From NCBI GenBank assembly GCA_018398765.1, contig JAHBMJ010005735.1, forward strand, positions 1 through 21,793: 21,793 bases of DNA, in the 5' to 3' direction. Shown one piece after another: positions 8,840-20,400 of this stretch. Origin of the DNA: Chromera velia. Taxonomy: Eukaryota; Sar; Chromeraceae. Every line of letters begins with the position of its first letter. Positions within the stretch are counted from its first letter, which is position 1. The notes beneath the pieces are model-generated. The model was given only the letters and a program-made list of their open reading frames with translations, was not told where the DNA came from and made no database searches. A program made the position numbers and the translations under genes.

Positions 8840-8908
<69 letters not shown>

Positions 8909-11168
8909 AAGCGTTTGTGTTCGTACGAATTTGTGACTGCATATCTGTCTATCAAGGGAAAAGCTCGATGCGGTCCAAAATCTTCCTTTCTGTGCAGGCT
9001 CAGGCCGAGGATCGGGCCGAATTTCTTTACACCCTCTCTCAGCTCCATCCCTCAGTGAAGGACGAGAGAGTGCAGAGACTGGTCGCACAGGCAGTGGTAG
9101 AGCACGACCAGCTGCCCTCCTTTCTCCTTGTCAGAGTCGCAAAGGCCCTTCATATTTTGGGTCTCTCTTCAGAGCTTCGGGAGGTTCTGCAGAGTCTGGT
9201 CAAATCCGTTGAGTTTCTGTCTCCTGAAGTCCTCTGTGACCTCGTCAAAGTCTATTCATCCGCCCGCTTCTCCCGTTCTTTCGCACACTCCCCATTCAAC
9301 AAGCACTTCAAACAACGGCCATCTGCCGTACCTCGACTCTCCTCCCTCCCAGCAGCAGAACCTCCACCAGTGGCTGCGCTCTTACAACAGGATTCTGCGC
9401 TCTTCACTGCCCTCCAGAGATACGCAGAGTCGGACTCCGATCTCTTTGCGCCGAATGAACTCGTGGCGTGCGTCAGAGCACTAATGACCCACGCCCACAC
9501 CACCCAGCGGTCTTGCCTGACAAAGCCCCCCCAGTCCAGAAGGATAGTAAGGTCTCCTCCGATAGCGCTCTCTCTCACGCCTTCTTTGAGGAAACTTTTT
9601 GCGGAGACGGAATCTTTCGTGTTGTCTGACGTTGGGGTTTTCAGTCCAACAGCCTTGTGTGATTTGTTGGAGTGTTGGAAACTTCGTCAGCGTGTGACGG
9701 GAAAAGAAGTGAAGCGGGAAGAGAAGGAAACAAAAGCCCTGTGTACTGTGTTGGCGCGACTTTCAGATAATGAGGGCCGACTGCTCAAAGGTCTCTCTGT
9801 TTGTGAGCTTTTAAAAGCAACAAAGGCAGCGGCTGAATTAGACAGAGGCGAGGGAGGGGATGGGGGTTCCTCTTTCTCATCCGCGTTGCCAGATTCTTCG
9901 TCTGTCTCATCTGCAGCCGTAGCAGCGGAATTGCTGTCCTCAACTCCGTCTTTTTCTTCGTCAGCACCTTCTTCTTTTCGCCCTCCTTGCCCTTCCACCA
10001 ATGCTTCTTCTTTTTCCTCCTCTTCTTCTTGTCGTTCTTCTTCTTCTGTGTCGATAACCTTTTTGAGTTGCTGTCTGGATACGATTCCTTCCTCCCTTGC
10101 TCAACCGACGGTGGGGCCTGAAACAGCAGCCGCAGCCCTGTCCTTGCTTGCACATTTGTCTGTCTCGTCGGCCGGGCAGCAAGCTCTTGCTTTGTACGAC
10201 CCATCGGGTGTCTGGGTGAGAGGGCGGAGGGTCGAAGTAAAAAAAAGAGAGCAAGCGTCGAGTTCGTTCATGGGTAAAGAGAGGGAAGAGGGTAGCGAAA
10301 GTGGGAGGTGCCAAATGAGTGAGAAAAAAAAGGGCTTCAGTGAAGCGTTCGTTTCTGTCGTTGTTCGGACTGCTGGGCAGATGGAGTGTGCTGAGGCTCT
10401 GTCTTGTCTTCGCAGTCTGCGTACGCTATTGAGAACTCAAAAGGAGAACACTCCGAATAGAAGTCAAGAGACGGAGAAGAGGAAAGATGTGTGTGGCACT
10501 GACAGTTTGACAGTGCAATGGCGTTTTTGTGTCAAGAAAGAAAGTCGGCGTCTACTTCTGTCTCTCCTGGGGGTGTCAATTATTCGGTCCCTCCGGATGG
10601 CAACGGACGCGCAGATGACAGCAGCTGTGGGGTCTCTCGCGGTGCTGAGACATGACAAGTGAGGGAGGATCAGACAGACAGACATAGCACTTCGCTCTTC
10701 TCTTTTTCTTGTCATTCAGAGAAAACAGACGAAAAGAAGAAAACGCAACAGTCCGGCCTCTCCTCTCGTTTCTTTCTTTCTGGCTTCTTTGCTTTCCTTT
10801 TCTCTCCCCTCCCTGTGTGGGTATGTGCATGCACTCTCCCTTCTCTCTTCTGTACATATCTACGTATATACACACACATGTGTAAAATTGTTTGTCTGTA
10901 CGTCTGCATGTGAACGTGTGTGTGATGGATGCAGTCCTTCTGTGTTCGCGGCCTTCCGGGAGGAACTGAGCACGAGGCTGAAGACGAAGGCGAGAGAAAT
11001 GGAGCCGCGGCAAATCGTCCAATGTCTATGGGCTCTGTCCAAAGTAGGGCCTGCAGGGAAGGAATTCAACGGACAGAAAAGATACGGAGACGGACGAACA
11101 GAAAAGACGGGAGGCAGACTGGCTGGCAGAGAGGCAGACAGAGAGGCGGGCTGGGAGGCTGGCAGGTG

Positions 11169-11199
<31 letters not shown>

Positions 11200-11324
11200 C
11201 GCAGACAGAGACAGAAACAGAGAGAGAGACGCAGACAGAGACAGAGACAGAGACAGAGACAGAAACAGAGACAGAGACAGAGACAGAGACAGAGACAGAG
11301 ACAGACAGGCACACAGACAGACAC

Positions 11325-11358
<34 letters not shown>

Positions 11359-11390
11359 CGACAGACAGACCGACGGACAGACAGACAGAC

Positions 11391-11424
<34 letters not shown>

Positions 11425-13005
11425 GGGAAGGCAGGCACTAGAAGACAGGTAGAGAGGCAGGCTGAAATTCCCCTTTCTAGGTGTAAGAGACTGAGATTTG
11501 TAACGGAGAAAAAACAAATCGCAGAAGCATTACCAGGTGCGTGTTCCAATCTTTCGCGTGAAATGGAGGAATTGCATCAGAAGCATTCTCGTCTCCTCAA
11601 ACATCACAGTGCAAGGGAGGCTTCATGCTGTGTCGTGTCGTGTTGGTTGGTGTTGCAGAGCGGAGCGCTGACGGGCCATCACCCTGTTCTTCACCAAGCG
11701 TCCTCCGCTCTTCTTCTGCACTACATGGCCTTATCACCCACCGACGTTGCCTCCGCTCTCTGGTCGTTTGCAACTTCAGGAGTCACCCCTGAGCCCTCTT
11801 TTCTCAGTCAAGTGACAAAATTTGTTCCAGGCAATATTGAAGACTTCAACGAGACGGATCTCGCCATGACTGTCTGGGCTTACTCCACATTCCCAAGGGA
11901 TCAGAATCCGTTCACCTCGGCAGAGGATCCACAGGGAGCAGCTTTCTGCACTTCTGTGTTGAGAGCGGTGGAGACCAAGTTCCGATCTATGGACACAACG
12001 ACGCTATCGATGGTCTCCCTCTCCCTTGCGCGGTTGAGGTACCGACGTCTGCCGATGCTGGCCGAACTTTACAGAGCGGTGTACGCGAAGCTACCCGAGA
12101 TGTCGGCACACCAGCTGGCAATGGTACGAATGAATAAAAGATACAGCTAGAGCTCGATCGTCCAATTTTCTTTCAAAGAAACCTGGATGCCTGTTTCCAT
12201 GACCGTGTGAAACGCCGCATATATGCCGTCTCGTCTTTCGTTTCATGCAATCTCTGCGAGGCAGCCAAAAGTAGCGAAATCCTCTGTCTAAGTGCATCAA
12301 CGCATTCAGCTACTTCGGATGCTTACGCACGGTCTCAGCTGTTTTGTGGTCTCGTGGCTCTCTGAGCTCGCCTGAATACATGAGCGTGTCTCTGTTTGTT
12401 CATGTCTCCGTGCGCTGACTCACTCCTCTTTGCATACATGTGTCTCCAAGAGAAGACCCATGCAGTTTATTGCTTCCGCATGATCATCCATGCGTTTGAG
12501 TCTGCTGAGGTTTTCATTCATTTTCGTTTCACTGTTTTTGTTTCAGCTCTGCGTCAGCACTCATGTATTGATGCTGTCTGTCTGTCTGCCTGCCTGCCTG
12601 CCTGCCTGCCTGCAGATCTTTTTTAATTTCTCTACGGCAGGATTGAGGGACGAAGGGCTTCTTAGACGGTTTGCTTTCGAACTATCAAGCGATAAAAGGA
12701 AAAAAGAAATGAACTTCCAAGTGGGTCTGTCTGTTTTTCCTTACATCTCTCCATTTGTCTTTTCTTTTGTCGGAGACACAAAAAAGAAATGAGTAGGAGA
12801 TCTGCTTTTGTCTCTCAACGCTGCCGGAAAGAAACGGGCAGAAGAAAGGAAGAAAGAGAGAGCCTTTCAGGACCATTCATTGCATTTGCGTTCCTCAAAC
12901 AAATTCTTTCGCTGAAAAGGTACACAGAAAAAGAAGACAATTGAGTGGTTGTCTCGGGTCTTTCTGTCTTTTAGCCACTGCCTGCGAGACTGCCTTTTTC
13001 AGTTT

Positions 13006-13074
<69 letters not shown>

Positions 13075-13792
13075 GATTTATCGAATGTGCTGCTTGCCGT
13101 AGTGCAACTGCGGGGCTATCTCTCAGACGACTTCGTTGAGGGGCTCCGTCAGGATCTGCTGGAGAGACTAGACGTTGGCGAGCACAAAAGAGACGGAGGG
13201 GATGCAGAGACGTGCTCGGGAGAAACAGCAGGCACGGTCACAGAGGGAGAGGGAAGGAATAAGAAAAAGGGGCTACTGCCGGCAAGTCTGTGTGCGAATT
13301 TTCTCTTGGCCCTCACAGCCCTGGACCCGCGTCCCGGGGAGGTCTCCAGGGTGACACACCACATGCTCCCGAGGGTCTCTGAACTTCGCCCAAAGGAAGT
13401 GATCAGGTCTGGTCGAAGTGCATGTCTGTCGGCAGGGGAGGGAGAAAAGATTCAACAGCTTTTTTCGAGGTTGCCTGATGTCTATTTCGGTGTACATCTT
13501 CAGACTTCCTTTCCATCAATGGAAAACTTGTCGATATCTGTAGATATCTTGGTTTGAGTGGGACAGCCAATGTAAGTTTGTTCTTTTACGCTTCGCTCTC
13601 GTCGTCTGGATATATCTTTGTTTCTGTGCCCGATTCTGCTGGGTGTTCGGGGGCGTCCGCTTGAGTGTGTTCTTTTTTTGCTTCAGGTGCTTGCTGCTCT
13701 CCTTTGTAATCTTCTATGCACTCAGTTCCAAACTATGTCTCCTGTCGCCCTCACACACTTTCTTTCTCTCTTTCTTTTTTTCTTTCTTTTCT

Positions 13793-13823
<31 letters not shown>

Positions 13824-16546
13824 CTCTTTCTTTTTTTCTTTCTCTGCCGCTCCCTGACTTCAGGTGCGTCATTGCAGCAGCGCATCAAAGGGAGCGAGTT
13901 GAGTCTCTCCTCCTTTCCCAGTCTCGAGAGGGCAGCGCGTACAGTGATGATGAAGAAGAGGGAAGGGATCGGTATGAGCTTGGGGTTTTCGGTGGGGAAA
14001 GCGAAGACTTGTGTGACACATACAATTCAACCCGAGGTGGAATGAGGTCGTTGGGGGACGGGGTCGGTCTTCCTGCTCAGTCCGACGAAGGAAGAGAAAG
14101 ATGGCCGCAGCAGGGCATAGAAGCAGACACGGCGAATGAGGATGGTCTAGGTGGAGAAGTGGACGGGTCGAAACCAGAAATTCAATTTGAGATTGGGCGT
14201 CCTTTCTTGGTAGCTTTGTTCAAGGCACTCCGCCCTCATCTGTCTTCACTCTCTGGTGCGTGGGTCAGGTTGGATTTCTTTTTTGGGGGGGGAGGGGTAT
14301 GGCGTGATTGGACGGAGTCTGTCCGTCTCTGTGCAATGTTGTTGTTTTTTCTTTTCGACACACCTTTATCCGCCCTTCCTGAAGCGTCAGGTGGTTATCC
14401 GCATGCTTGTCAGACAGAGAAGGGGTAAGAGACTGCTTTTTTTTTCGTGAAATTATGTCCATGCAACTGCCCGATTTTGTGCGGGTATGTTCTTGAGTGC
14501 GTGAGCGCAAACAGGTGTGTGTCTGGATATGTGATTGTGAGAGGCGATTTGTTTTCGTGCAGGTGGGGAGCTTTTGAGTCTCGTTTGGTCTCTAGACACT
14601 TTGAAGTTCTCGACAGCGTCGTTCCGCTGGGGCCTGGGAGGGGCCTTGCGAAAGTCAACAAAGAATTTTGAAGTCCCCATGGGTGAATTATGCCAGTGTG
14701 CTTTGGCCATGGTGAGTGATTTTTGTTCTTTCTGTTTTTCGGTCCGTCGAAGGGAGTCGCCTGGTCTGGGTGCATTGGCTCTGTGTGTCTCTCATTTGCT
14801 TGAACGCACAAAAAATGAATTCGGAAGATCGTGGTGCCGTCGGGGCGAAGTGGTGTGGTGAGTTGATGCGCAGAGTCTCTGAAAATTCCTCTTCGAGATG
14901 CACCCCACAGGAAGCGTCTTTCTGCAATGCACTGTTTTGCACTATTTCTCCTTTCGTCCCATTCCTCTGCAGGACCGGCTGGGCATCTTTCATCGTCTTG
15001 ACAAGAGGCTGCAGCACAAAATCTACTCAAAGGTGAGGGGGTCCATTTGGAGGGGGGCAGTGAGTTGAGTAGCGGGGGCAGTTCTGAAGAAGTGAAGGCG
15101 ACAACACATTCTTCACTCTCTTTTTCATGAACAGTCTTTTTTCCATTGAAAAAGTCAAACTCCCTCTGCCGCTTCTGCGGTATACAGGTGCAGTAAAAGC
15201 ATTTTATTCTTCTCTATGCTCACATGTCTGCGTCTATCTGGTCATCTGTCATGATGATGACACTGTTTCTGTGCATGCCCTGCTGTTGCTTTGCTGTCCG
15301 AGTGAATGAACGACTGAATGAATGGATGAATGAATGAATGGGTGAATGAATGAATGAATGAATGAATGAATGAATGGATGGATGAATGAATGAATGAATG
15401 AATGTACTCATCCTCCCCCCCTGCGTCCAGGTGGATCAGCACACACGGAGCAGACTGAGTCCGCCCCTTCCCCTCGTCTCAAAGGTTCGTCTGATTGATT
15501 GAGTGCAGTGCCTGCACGTGCATGCCGATTCTTCGCACATCTGTGCAACAGCGTGGTTCCCTTCCTTTGCCTTCTCCCTCAACTTCTAGGTTTCCTTTCA
15601 TTGTTTTCGGCGTTAAACTTTGGCTACATACAAGTCGGCTACTGCATTCAGTCGAGTAGGGAAGAGCGAGAGACAAATACCGGACAGATACACGTAGACA
15701 GGCAAGGAAGGAGCCAGAAAGAAGGGCAGCTCTTCAGTCAATAACAGTTTGTCTCTCCTCTTGCTCTCCCCCCTCTGCTCCGTGTCTACCTTTCTCGCGA
15801 AGGAGAGAATCGCGTCAAAAGAACGAAACCTTCTTTCCAACGAGATGGACTGGGTATGTATGGTCTTGTGAAAGTGTACATTCCCTGCGAGTGAGTTATG
15901 TATATTTCATATTTGTATTTCAATTTTTCTTTTCCTCCTTGTGAATGCAGGAGGACGAGATGAGGGAGGGGATCGTTTCTGCTGCAGACCTCGCGGGGTT
16001 CCATTTGCGTCGAGCGCTTCTTTCCCCGGTGGGTGGAACCTTTTTCCTTCAGATCCTTTCTGCTGCGTTCTCTTCTTCACTTTCTTTCTCAGTTTCTTTC
16101 TCAAGCGTTTTCATCCTTCTTGCTTGCTCTCTTCTTTCGTTTATTTATTTTGCCCGTGTTATTTTTTTTCTCTCTTCCTCTCTGATCTCCGTCGGAGTCC
16201 CTGTTTCGACTTTCGTTCATCTTTTCGGTCTCCCCTCTAGTTCTCAACCGATCCCCGTTTGTTTGCTTGCCGGTCTGTCAGGGGTCCGATGGTTGCATGC
16301 CATATCGATCGATGTGTGTTTTCTTCAATGTTGGCCTCTATCTCCTTGCTAGAGTCGCCTCTCCAGCGAGAAGCATCCCTTCTCTGACAGTACAGCGGGG
16401 TAGTGCCATATGGCGTTTGCATGTGCGTGTCGTGTGTGCAGCTTCCTGATGCAGCCACGAAAGTGGACGTGGAGGCAGAAGAAGAAGAGGCAGCGTCCGG
16501 TAGAAAGTTTGCTGAAATCTTCCAAGAGACGGCCAGAATGATGTGA
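8514..16546 (+). CDS. HPR/FASTK-like helical-repeat RNA-binding protein, probably mitochondrial (multi-exon)
   Basis: My model, by GT-AG sites and reading phase, has exons 8514-8720, 8998-10658, 10935-11043, 11659-12123, 12616-12720, 13075-~13411, 13504-13571, 13687-~13736, 13864-~14263, 14391-14424, 14563-14711, 14973-15032, 15431-15484, 15803-15853, 15951-16028 and 16442-16546 (TGA), giving about 1,310 aa. Phases agree throughout. The donors ending exons 1, 6, 8 and 9 are weak and the least certain. The N-terminus (MSRFHGSTRG..., arginine/serine-rich, acid-poor) looks like a mitochondrial presequence. Repeated helix pairs such as EPRQIVQCLWALSKSG, LSPTDVASALWSFATSG, FNETDLAMTVWAYSTF and GELLSLVWSLDTLKF are typical of heptatricopeptide (FASTK-like) repeats that bind organellar RNA in apicomplexans and chromerids. 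A long Ser-rich low-complexity insert lies at about 9880-10060. No RAP domain is visible at the acidic C-terminus. Confidence 0.8.
8841..8908 (+). repeat. (CT)n(TG)n microsatellite in intron 1
   Basis: About 20 CT units run directly into about 14 TG units. The tract lies in the intron of the HPR gene about 90 nt upstream of the chosen acceptor (CTTTCTGTGCAG, exon from 8998). Confidence 0.97.
11172..11424 (+). repeat. Purine-rich (GA)n / (CAGA)n / (ACAGAG)n / (AAAG)n tract
   Basis: About 250 bp of near-pure AG, then CAGA and ACAGAG units, ending in AAAG units. It lies inside the 615-nt intron 11044-11658 of the HPR gene, on the sense strand. The intron is fixed by the phase-0 donor AAA|GTAGGG and the acceptor TTGCAG|AGC. 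That joining makes the helix run ...LWALSK then SGALTGHH, which reads well as a repeat. Confidence 0.95.
12568..12615 (+). repeat. (CTGT)n(GCCT)n tract ending at a splice acceptor
   Basis: TCTG units grade into TGCC units and end in CCTGCAG. The AG of that last unit is the acceptor for the exon starting at 12616, so the microsatellite itself supplies the pyrimidine-rich tract and the CAG. Confidence 0.9.
13011..13074 (+). repeat. (CT)n(GT)n microsatellite ending at a splice acceptor
   Basis: CT units (about 13011-13038) and then GT units (about 13040-13071) lead directly into GCAG, the acceptor for the exon at 13075 (DLSNVLLAVVQLRGY). The sequence class and order match those of intron 1. Confidence 0.97.
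13758..13850 (+). repeat. (CTTT)n pyrimidine microsatellite
   Basis: About 90 bp of TTTC units, pure pyrimidine, in the intron before the exon at 13864 (acceptor GACTTCAG|GTGCG). Confidence 0.95.
15302..15404 (+). repeat. (AATG)n microsatellite
   Basis: About 25 GAAT/AATG units with a few GATG and GGTG variants, inside the intron 15033-15430 of the HPR gene. Confidence 0.96.
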
Positions 16547-17450
16547 AGCATCCAGAGACACAATTGACCTTGCAATTGTGTGGCCCTGAGTTCCACTCCC
16601 ATGGCACGCTTCACCAGAAGTGAGTTTTGATAGTTGCGTAGATGTAAGTTGGTGGGTCTATGACCATGCATGACTGTAAGTATAACGCTTTCTAGCCACA
16701 ATCTCTGATCTATCGATTTTTTTCTGCTGGCTGGCAGTAGTTGCCTTTCTTTATGATTTAGTTATCAAGCTAGCCATCAAGAAGGACAAACCTATAGGGA
16801 CAAACGCACAACTGACTCCCCTTATCTCCCCCCCTGTGCAGGGGGGGCCTCGTTCAAGACATTTACTACAATTAGACAAGTGAAAAACAATTCTAATTAA
16901 AACTACGATTTTCCATTTGTTTACCACTAAATATTTTAATTTTGTTGAGTTTAATAATTGATATTAAGTATATTAAGGTATAGGATAGGATAGGATATCC
17001 TAAGGATATATGTTCCGCATATAGTATATTCCGGGTTTATCCCGAAGGCCGAGGTCCACTGCTGGGTCCACTGCCAGTTAACTTCAAGTTGAATAACTAT
17101 TATCATTTAACTAGATGATCAAAATATGACATTTCTAGTTAGTGACATTTATTGTGTACTTGGAAGAGTACAAACTTTGAACTTTAAACACTCTGTCAAA
17201 AACTAGGGGAAAACTTGGCCCGGTTGACATAACGTAAAAGCTGGGCCTAATTTGAATAACAATTAATAACTAGGAGAATGACGTATTAAATTGTAATCTG
17301 GATCATAATTTTAAATAAAATTCAAATTCACATATGATTCTTTCATTAATTCTGCTAGTAATTCTGTCATATAATTCCGGGAACTACTGTTCTCTGGAAT
17401 GATAAATTGAATGAAAATGTATGTCACAGCTTCTTGTGTATTATATATTC
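16547..17450. other. Convergent intergenic region with AT-rich island
   Basis: Lies between the stop codons of two converging genes. From about 16860 to 17450 the DNA turns strongly AT-rich and loses the pyrimidine repeats of the introns. It holds three GGATA units forming a palindromic stretch around AGGATATCCT (16980-17002) and a doubled GGTCCACTGC (near 17052 and 17063). There is no convincing ORF, tRNA or organellar gene. Confidence 0.6.
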
Positions 17451-20400
17451 TTACAACACCAATTCGACTGCTTCGAAACCCTTCACACCCTCTTGCAAGC
17501 TTGCCCTCCCACTGTCTGAGAGGGCTTCCAAAGACTTTGTCAGCTTCAGTGACATCTTTTTGCCCCGCTGGTTTGCCATACGCGCAATGGCAACAATGAT
17601 ATCGACTTCCCTATCAGTGACCTCTTTCGACAACCTCCGACAGAAAAATAAGTTCACAGTTCCCAGAGAGGTCATGCCGCCCCTTTCAAATGTCTGTTGA
17701 AGCGCTCGGAGTGTGCCGACTGAAATCTGTGTGCCGCTCAAATTTATCCGTCGCAGGCTTTTCACGTCACCCAGTGTTTCAATCAGCATCTCAGCCCCCC
17801 TGTCAGTCACCTGAGTCCACGAAAGATCCAACTGCCGCAAACAGCCCCATTCCCCATTCCCCCCCTGAGGGTCACCCATCCCTGCCAGCGCAACTTGCTG
17901 CAGGTACTGGAAAAGACCACACAAGGTCACTGCGTTGGCGTCTGAGAAACCGGACCTGCCAGCAAACGATACGTGCTGTACACTGCCGGCTGTCCGGTGC
18001 ACAAACTGTCTGTACAATTCCTTCACGACCTCTCCGTCTGCACCGTTGGTGAAAGTTTTGGACTCCAGAAGAAGATTGAAGTCATTTGGACTGTGGGGGG
18101 GCAGAATGGTATCTGCAGGTGAAACAATGCATGCTGTTGCGTCTTTGGGGAAATTCAATTTGAACCCGTCAGAGCTCAGCCTTCTCCTGCTGGAGGGTGA
18201 GTTCTCGTCAACAACAGACGTCGGTAAGTGGTAGGTCAAGCGACTGGGCTTGAAACCAATCACACAGGTTTCGAAAGTAGGCCACCCTCTTGTGTTGTAG
18301 GGAAGGGGGTTGGGGGACTCTGGGGGCACCCCTATCGATCTGAACACTCGAGTGTGGGAACTGCTGTAGAAAAGGTCCAAAGATTCCAGCGCTTTCTGAA
18401 AGAGGAGGTCTTCGCTTTCGGTTCTTGGATTCTGATGCAGCGACATGAAATCCCAAAAGATAAAAACTCTGTCTGCACACTCTCCCTGGGCCCACCAGTG
18501 TTTTTCTAATTCTCGGGCAAGAAGCTGAAGGTGAAATCTGTTGGGGTCAGGGTGGTTATGGGATAACCAGGCAAAAGACAAACACACGACTGAAAAGTTG
18601 CCCATGAGGGGGAAATTTCTTTCTGCACATTCTATAGCAGCCTGGGTGGTCTTTTGAACCTTGCCTTCATCCATTCCCATTCCCTTCAAAACTTCCGCCA
18701 CCTGCTGTCTTGGGGGGATGGCGCACCCCTTTTCAGAGAGAAGACGAAGCACTGACAGAGGCCACAGAGCCACGGCACCGCTACGCAGCAACTCTAAAAT
18801 GGACCTCCATGTTGTTTTTTGCGTGTCCATCCAGTAAGACTGCTGTTGGGCCAACAAGGCTGGAGTCTTTCCTTCGAGCAGGTCAACAATCTCGGTGTGG
18901 CCTCTTTTTGAGGCAACCGAACAGGCTGTTGTTCCATTTGGAAGCGAGAGAGATGAATCCGCCCCATGCTGCAGAAGCAAAACAGCCACAGCGAGCCGCC
19001 CATTGGCAGCTGCGAACATGAGTGCCGTCCACCCCCCTGTGGCTGCTGCGTTGGCGTCTGCGGGTTTCGGTCCTTCAAGGAGCAGTGCCGCAACGTCTGG
19101 GTGTCCGTTTTGGGCTGCCCGCATCAAGGGAGTAATCCCCTGGGTGTCTCCGGGGTCCCTCTCAGTTTGCTCACGCAGCAGAAGGGCCACAACTTCTGGG
19201 TGCCCATTCTGAGCTGCGAGGGTCAGAGCCGTGACACCCTGAACGGCCTTGGCGTTTACTTCTGCTTTCTCTCGTAGCAACAGTGCTACTATGTCCGGCT
19301 GCCCATGTTGAGCAGCGGACATGAGTGCAGTCATGCCATTGCGCCTTTTCGCATTCACAGATGCACCCTTTTGCAGCAGGAGAGCAACAATCTCTGGCTC
19401 ACTGCTTTGAGCAGCAAACATTAGGGCAGTGACCCCTACATTTGTTTCCGCATTCACGTCTGCCTTTTCTCGTAACAGAACGGAAACTGCCCAAAAGTGA
19501 CCGTTCTGGGCGGCCAGCATTAACGCACTCAGACCATCATGTGTCGTTGCATTCACCTCTGCCTGCCACCGCAAAAGGGTGACAACAATCTTGCTGTGTC
19601 CTTTTTCTGCAGCGAGCATTAGGGCACTCGCACCGTCCTTTGCTTGCAGATTCACGTCCGCTCTCTTGGACACCAACAACTCCACGACGTCGTCGTGACC
19701 ACAGGCAGCGGCCATCATCAACGCCGTCCAACCGGTCTCATCTTTCCCATTTAGCTCGGCATTCTCATCTACAAGCAGAGCAACGGTATCAGAGTGCCCC
19801 GCTTCTGCAGCGAAAGTCAGAGCGGTCCACTCGTTTTCGTTTTTTGCGTTGACTTCTGCTTTATTTTCCAAGAGAAGTGCCACACCTCTCTGTGTCCATT
19901 TTCAGACGCTAACATGAGAGCAGTGACTCTTCCCCTCTCTCTCCAAAAGTCGTGCACGCAGGCACCGGCAGCGATAAGCAAACGGGAAATCTCTACTTGC
20001 CCCGATATTGCACTTTGCATCAGGGTTGTCTGCCCCTTCCGAGTTTCAATGTTGACGTCTGCTCCGAGGCACGAGACCAGCAGGCGAACTGTCTCCACCC
20101 TGTTCTTTTTGACGGCTTTGAGAAGCGCCGTCTCTCCTTGCGCTGCACTCAGATCGAGGACGATGGTGACATATGCAGAAGACGTGTATGTGTGTCAAAA
20201 CAAGTTGGGAGTCCAAGTGTAGGAGGTTCGGTGTTTACACCTGGTTATAATGGAAATACATGCACGTATTTGTGTAGAAAGCATGCGTAAAAAAGACGTG
20301 CATTCTAATCACCATACACTCAGGCCAAAGACGGAGAGTAACTGTTCAAGCAAGGCAGGAAGGAAACAAGGTTATCAGGAATGACTTACAAAAACAAACG

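Noticed and set aside
11044..11169. Extension of exon 3 through the donor at 11166
   Set aside because: That donor is out of phase with the next exon at 11659, while GTAGGG at 11044 is in phase and gives a clean helical repeat.
10860..11549. Long minus-strand ORF reading as repeated Ser/Leu/Cys/Val
   Set aside because: It is a translation of the CAGA/GA microsatellite and lies across an intron of the plus-strand gene.
13643..13860. Phe/Leu/Ser-rich segment as a membrane domain of the HPR protein
   Set aside because: It is translated CTTT microsatellite. Splice sites on both sides place it in an intron.
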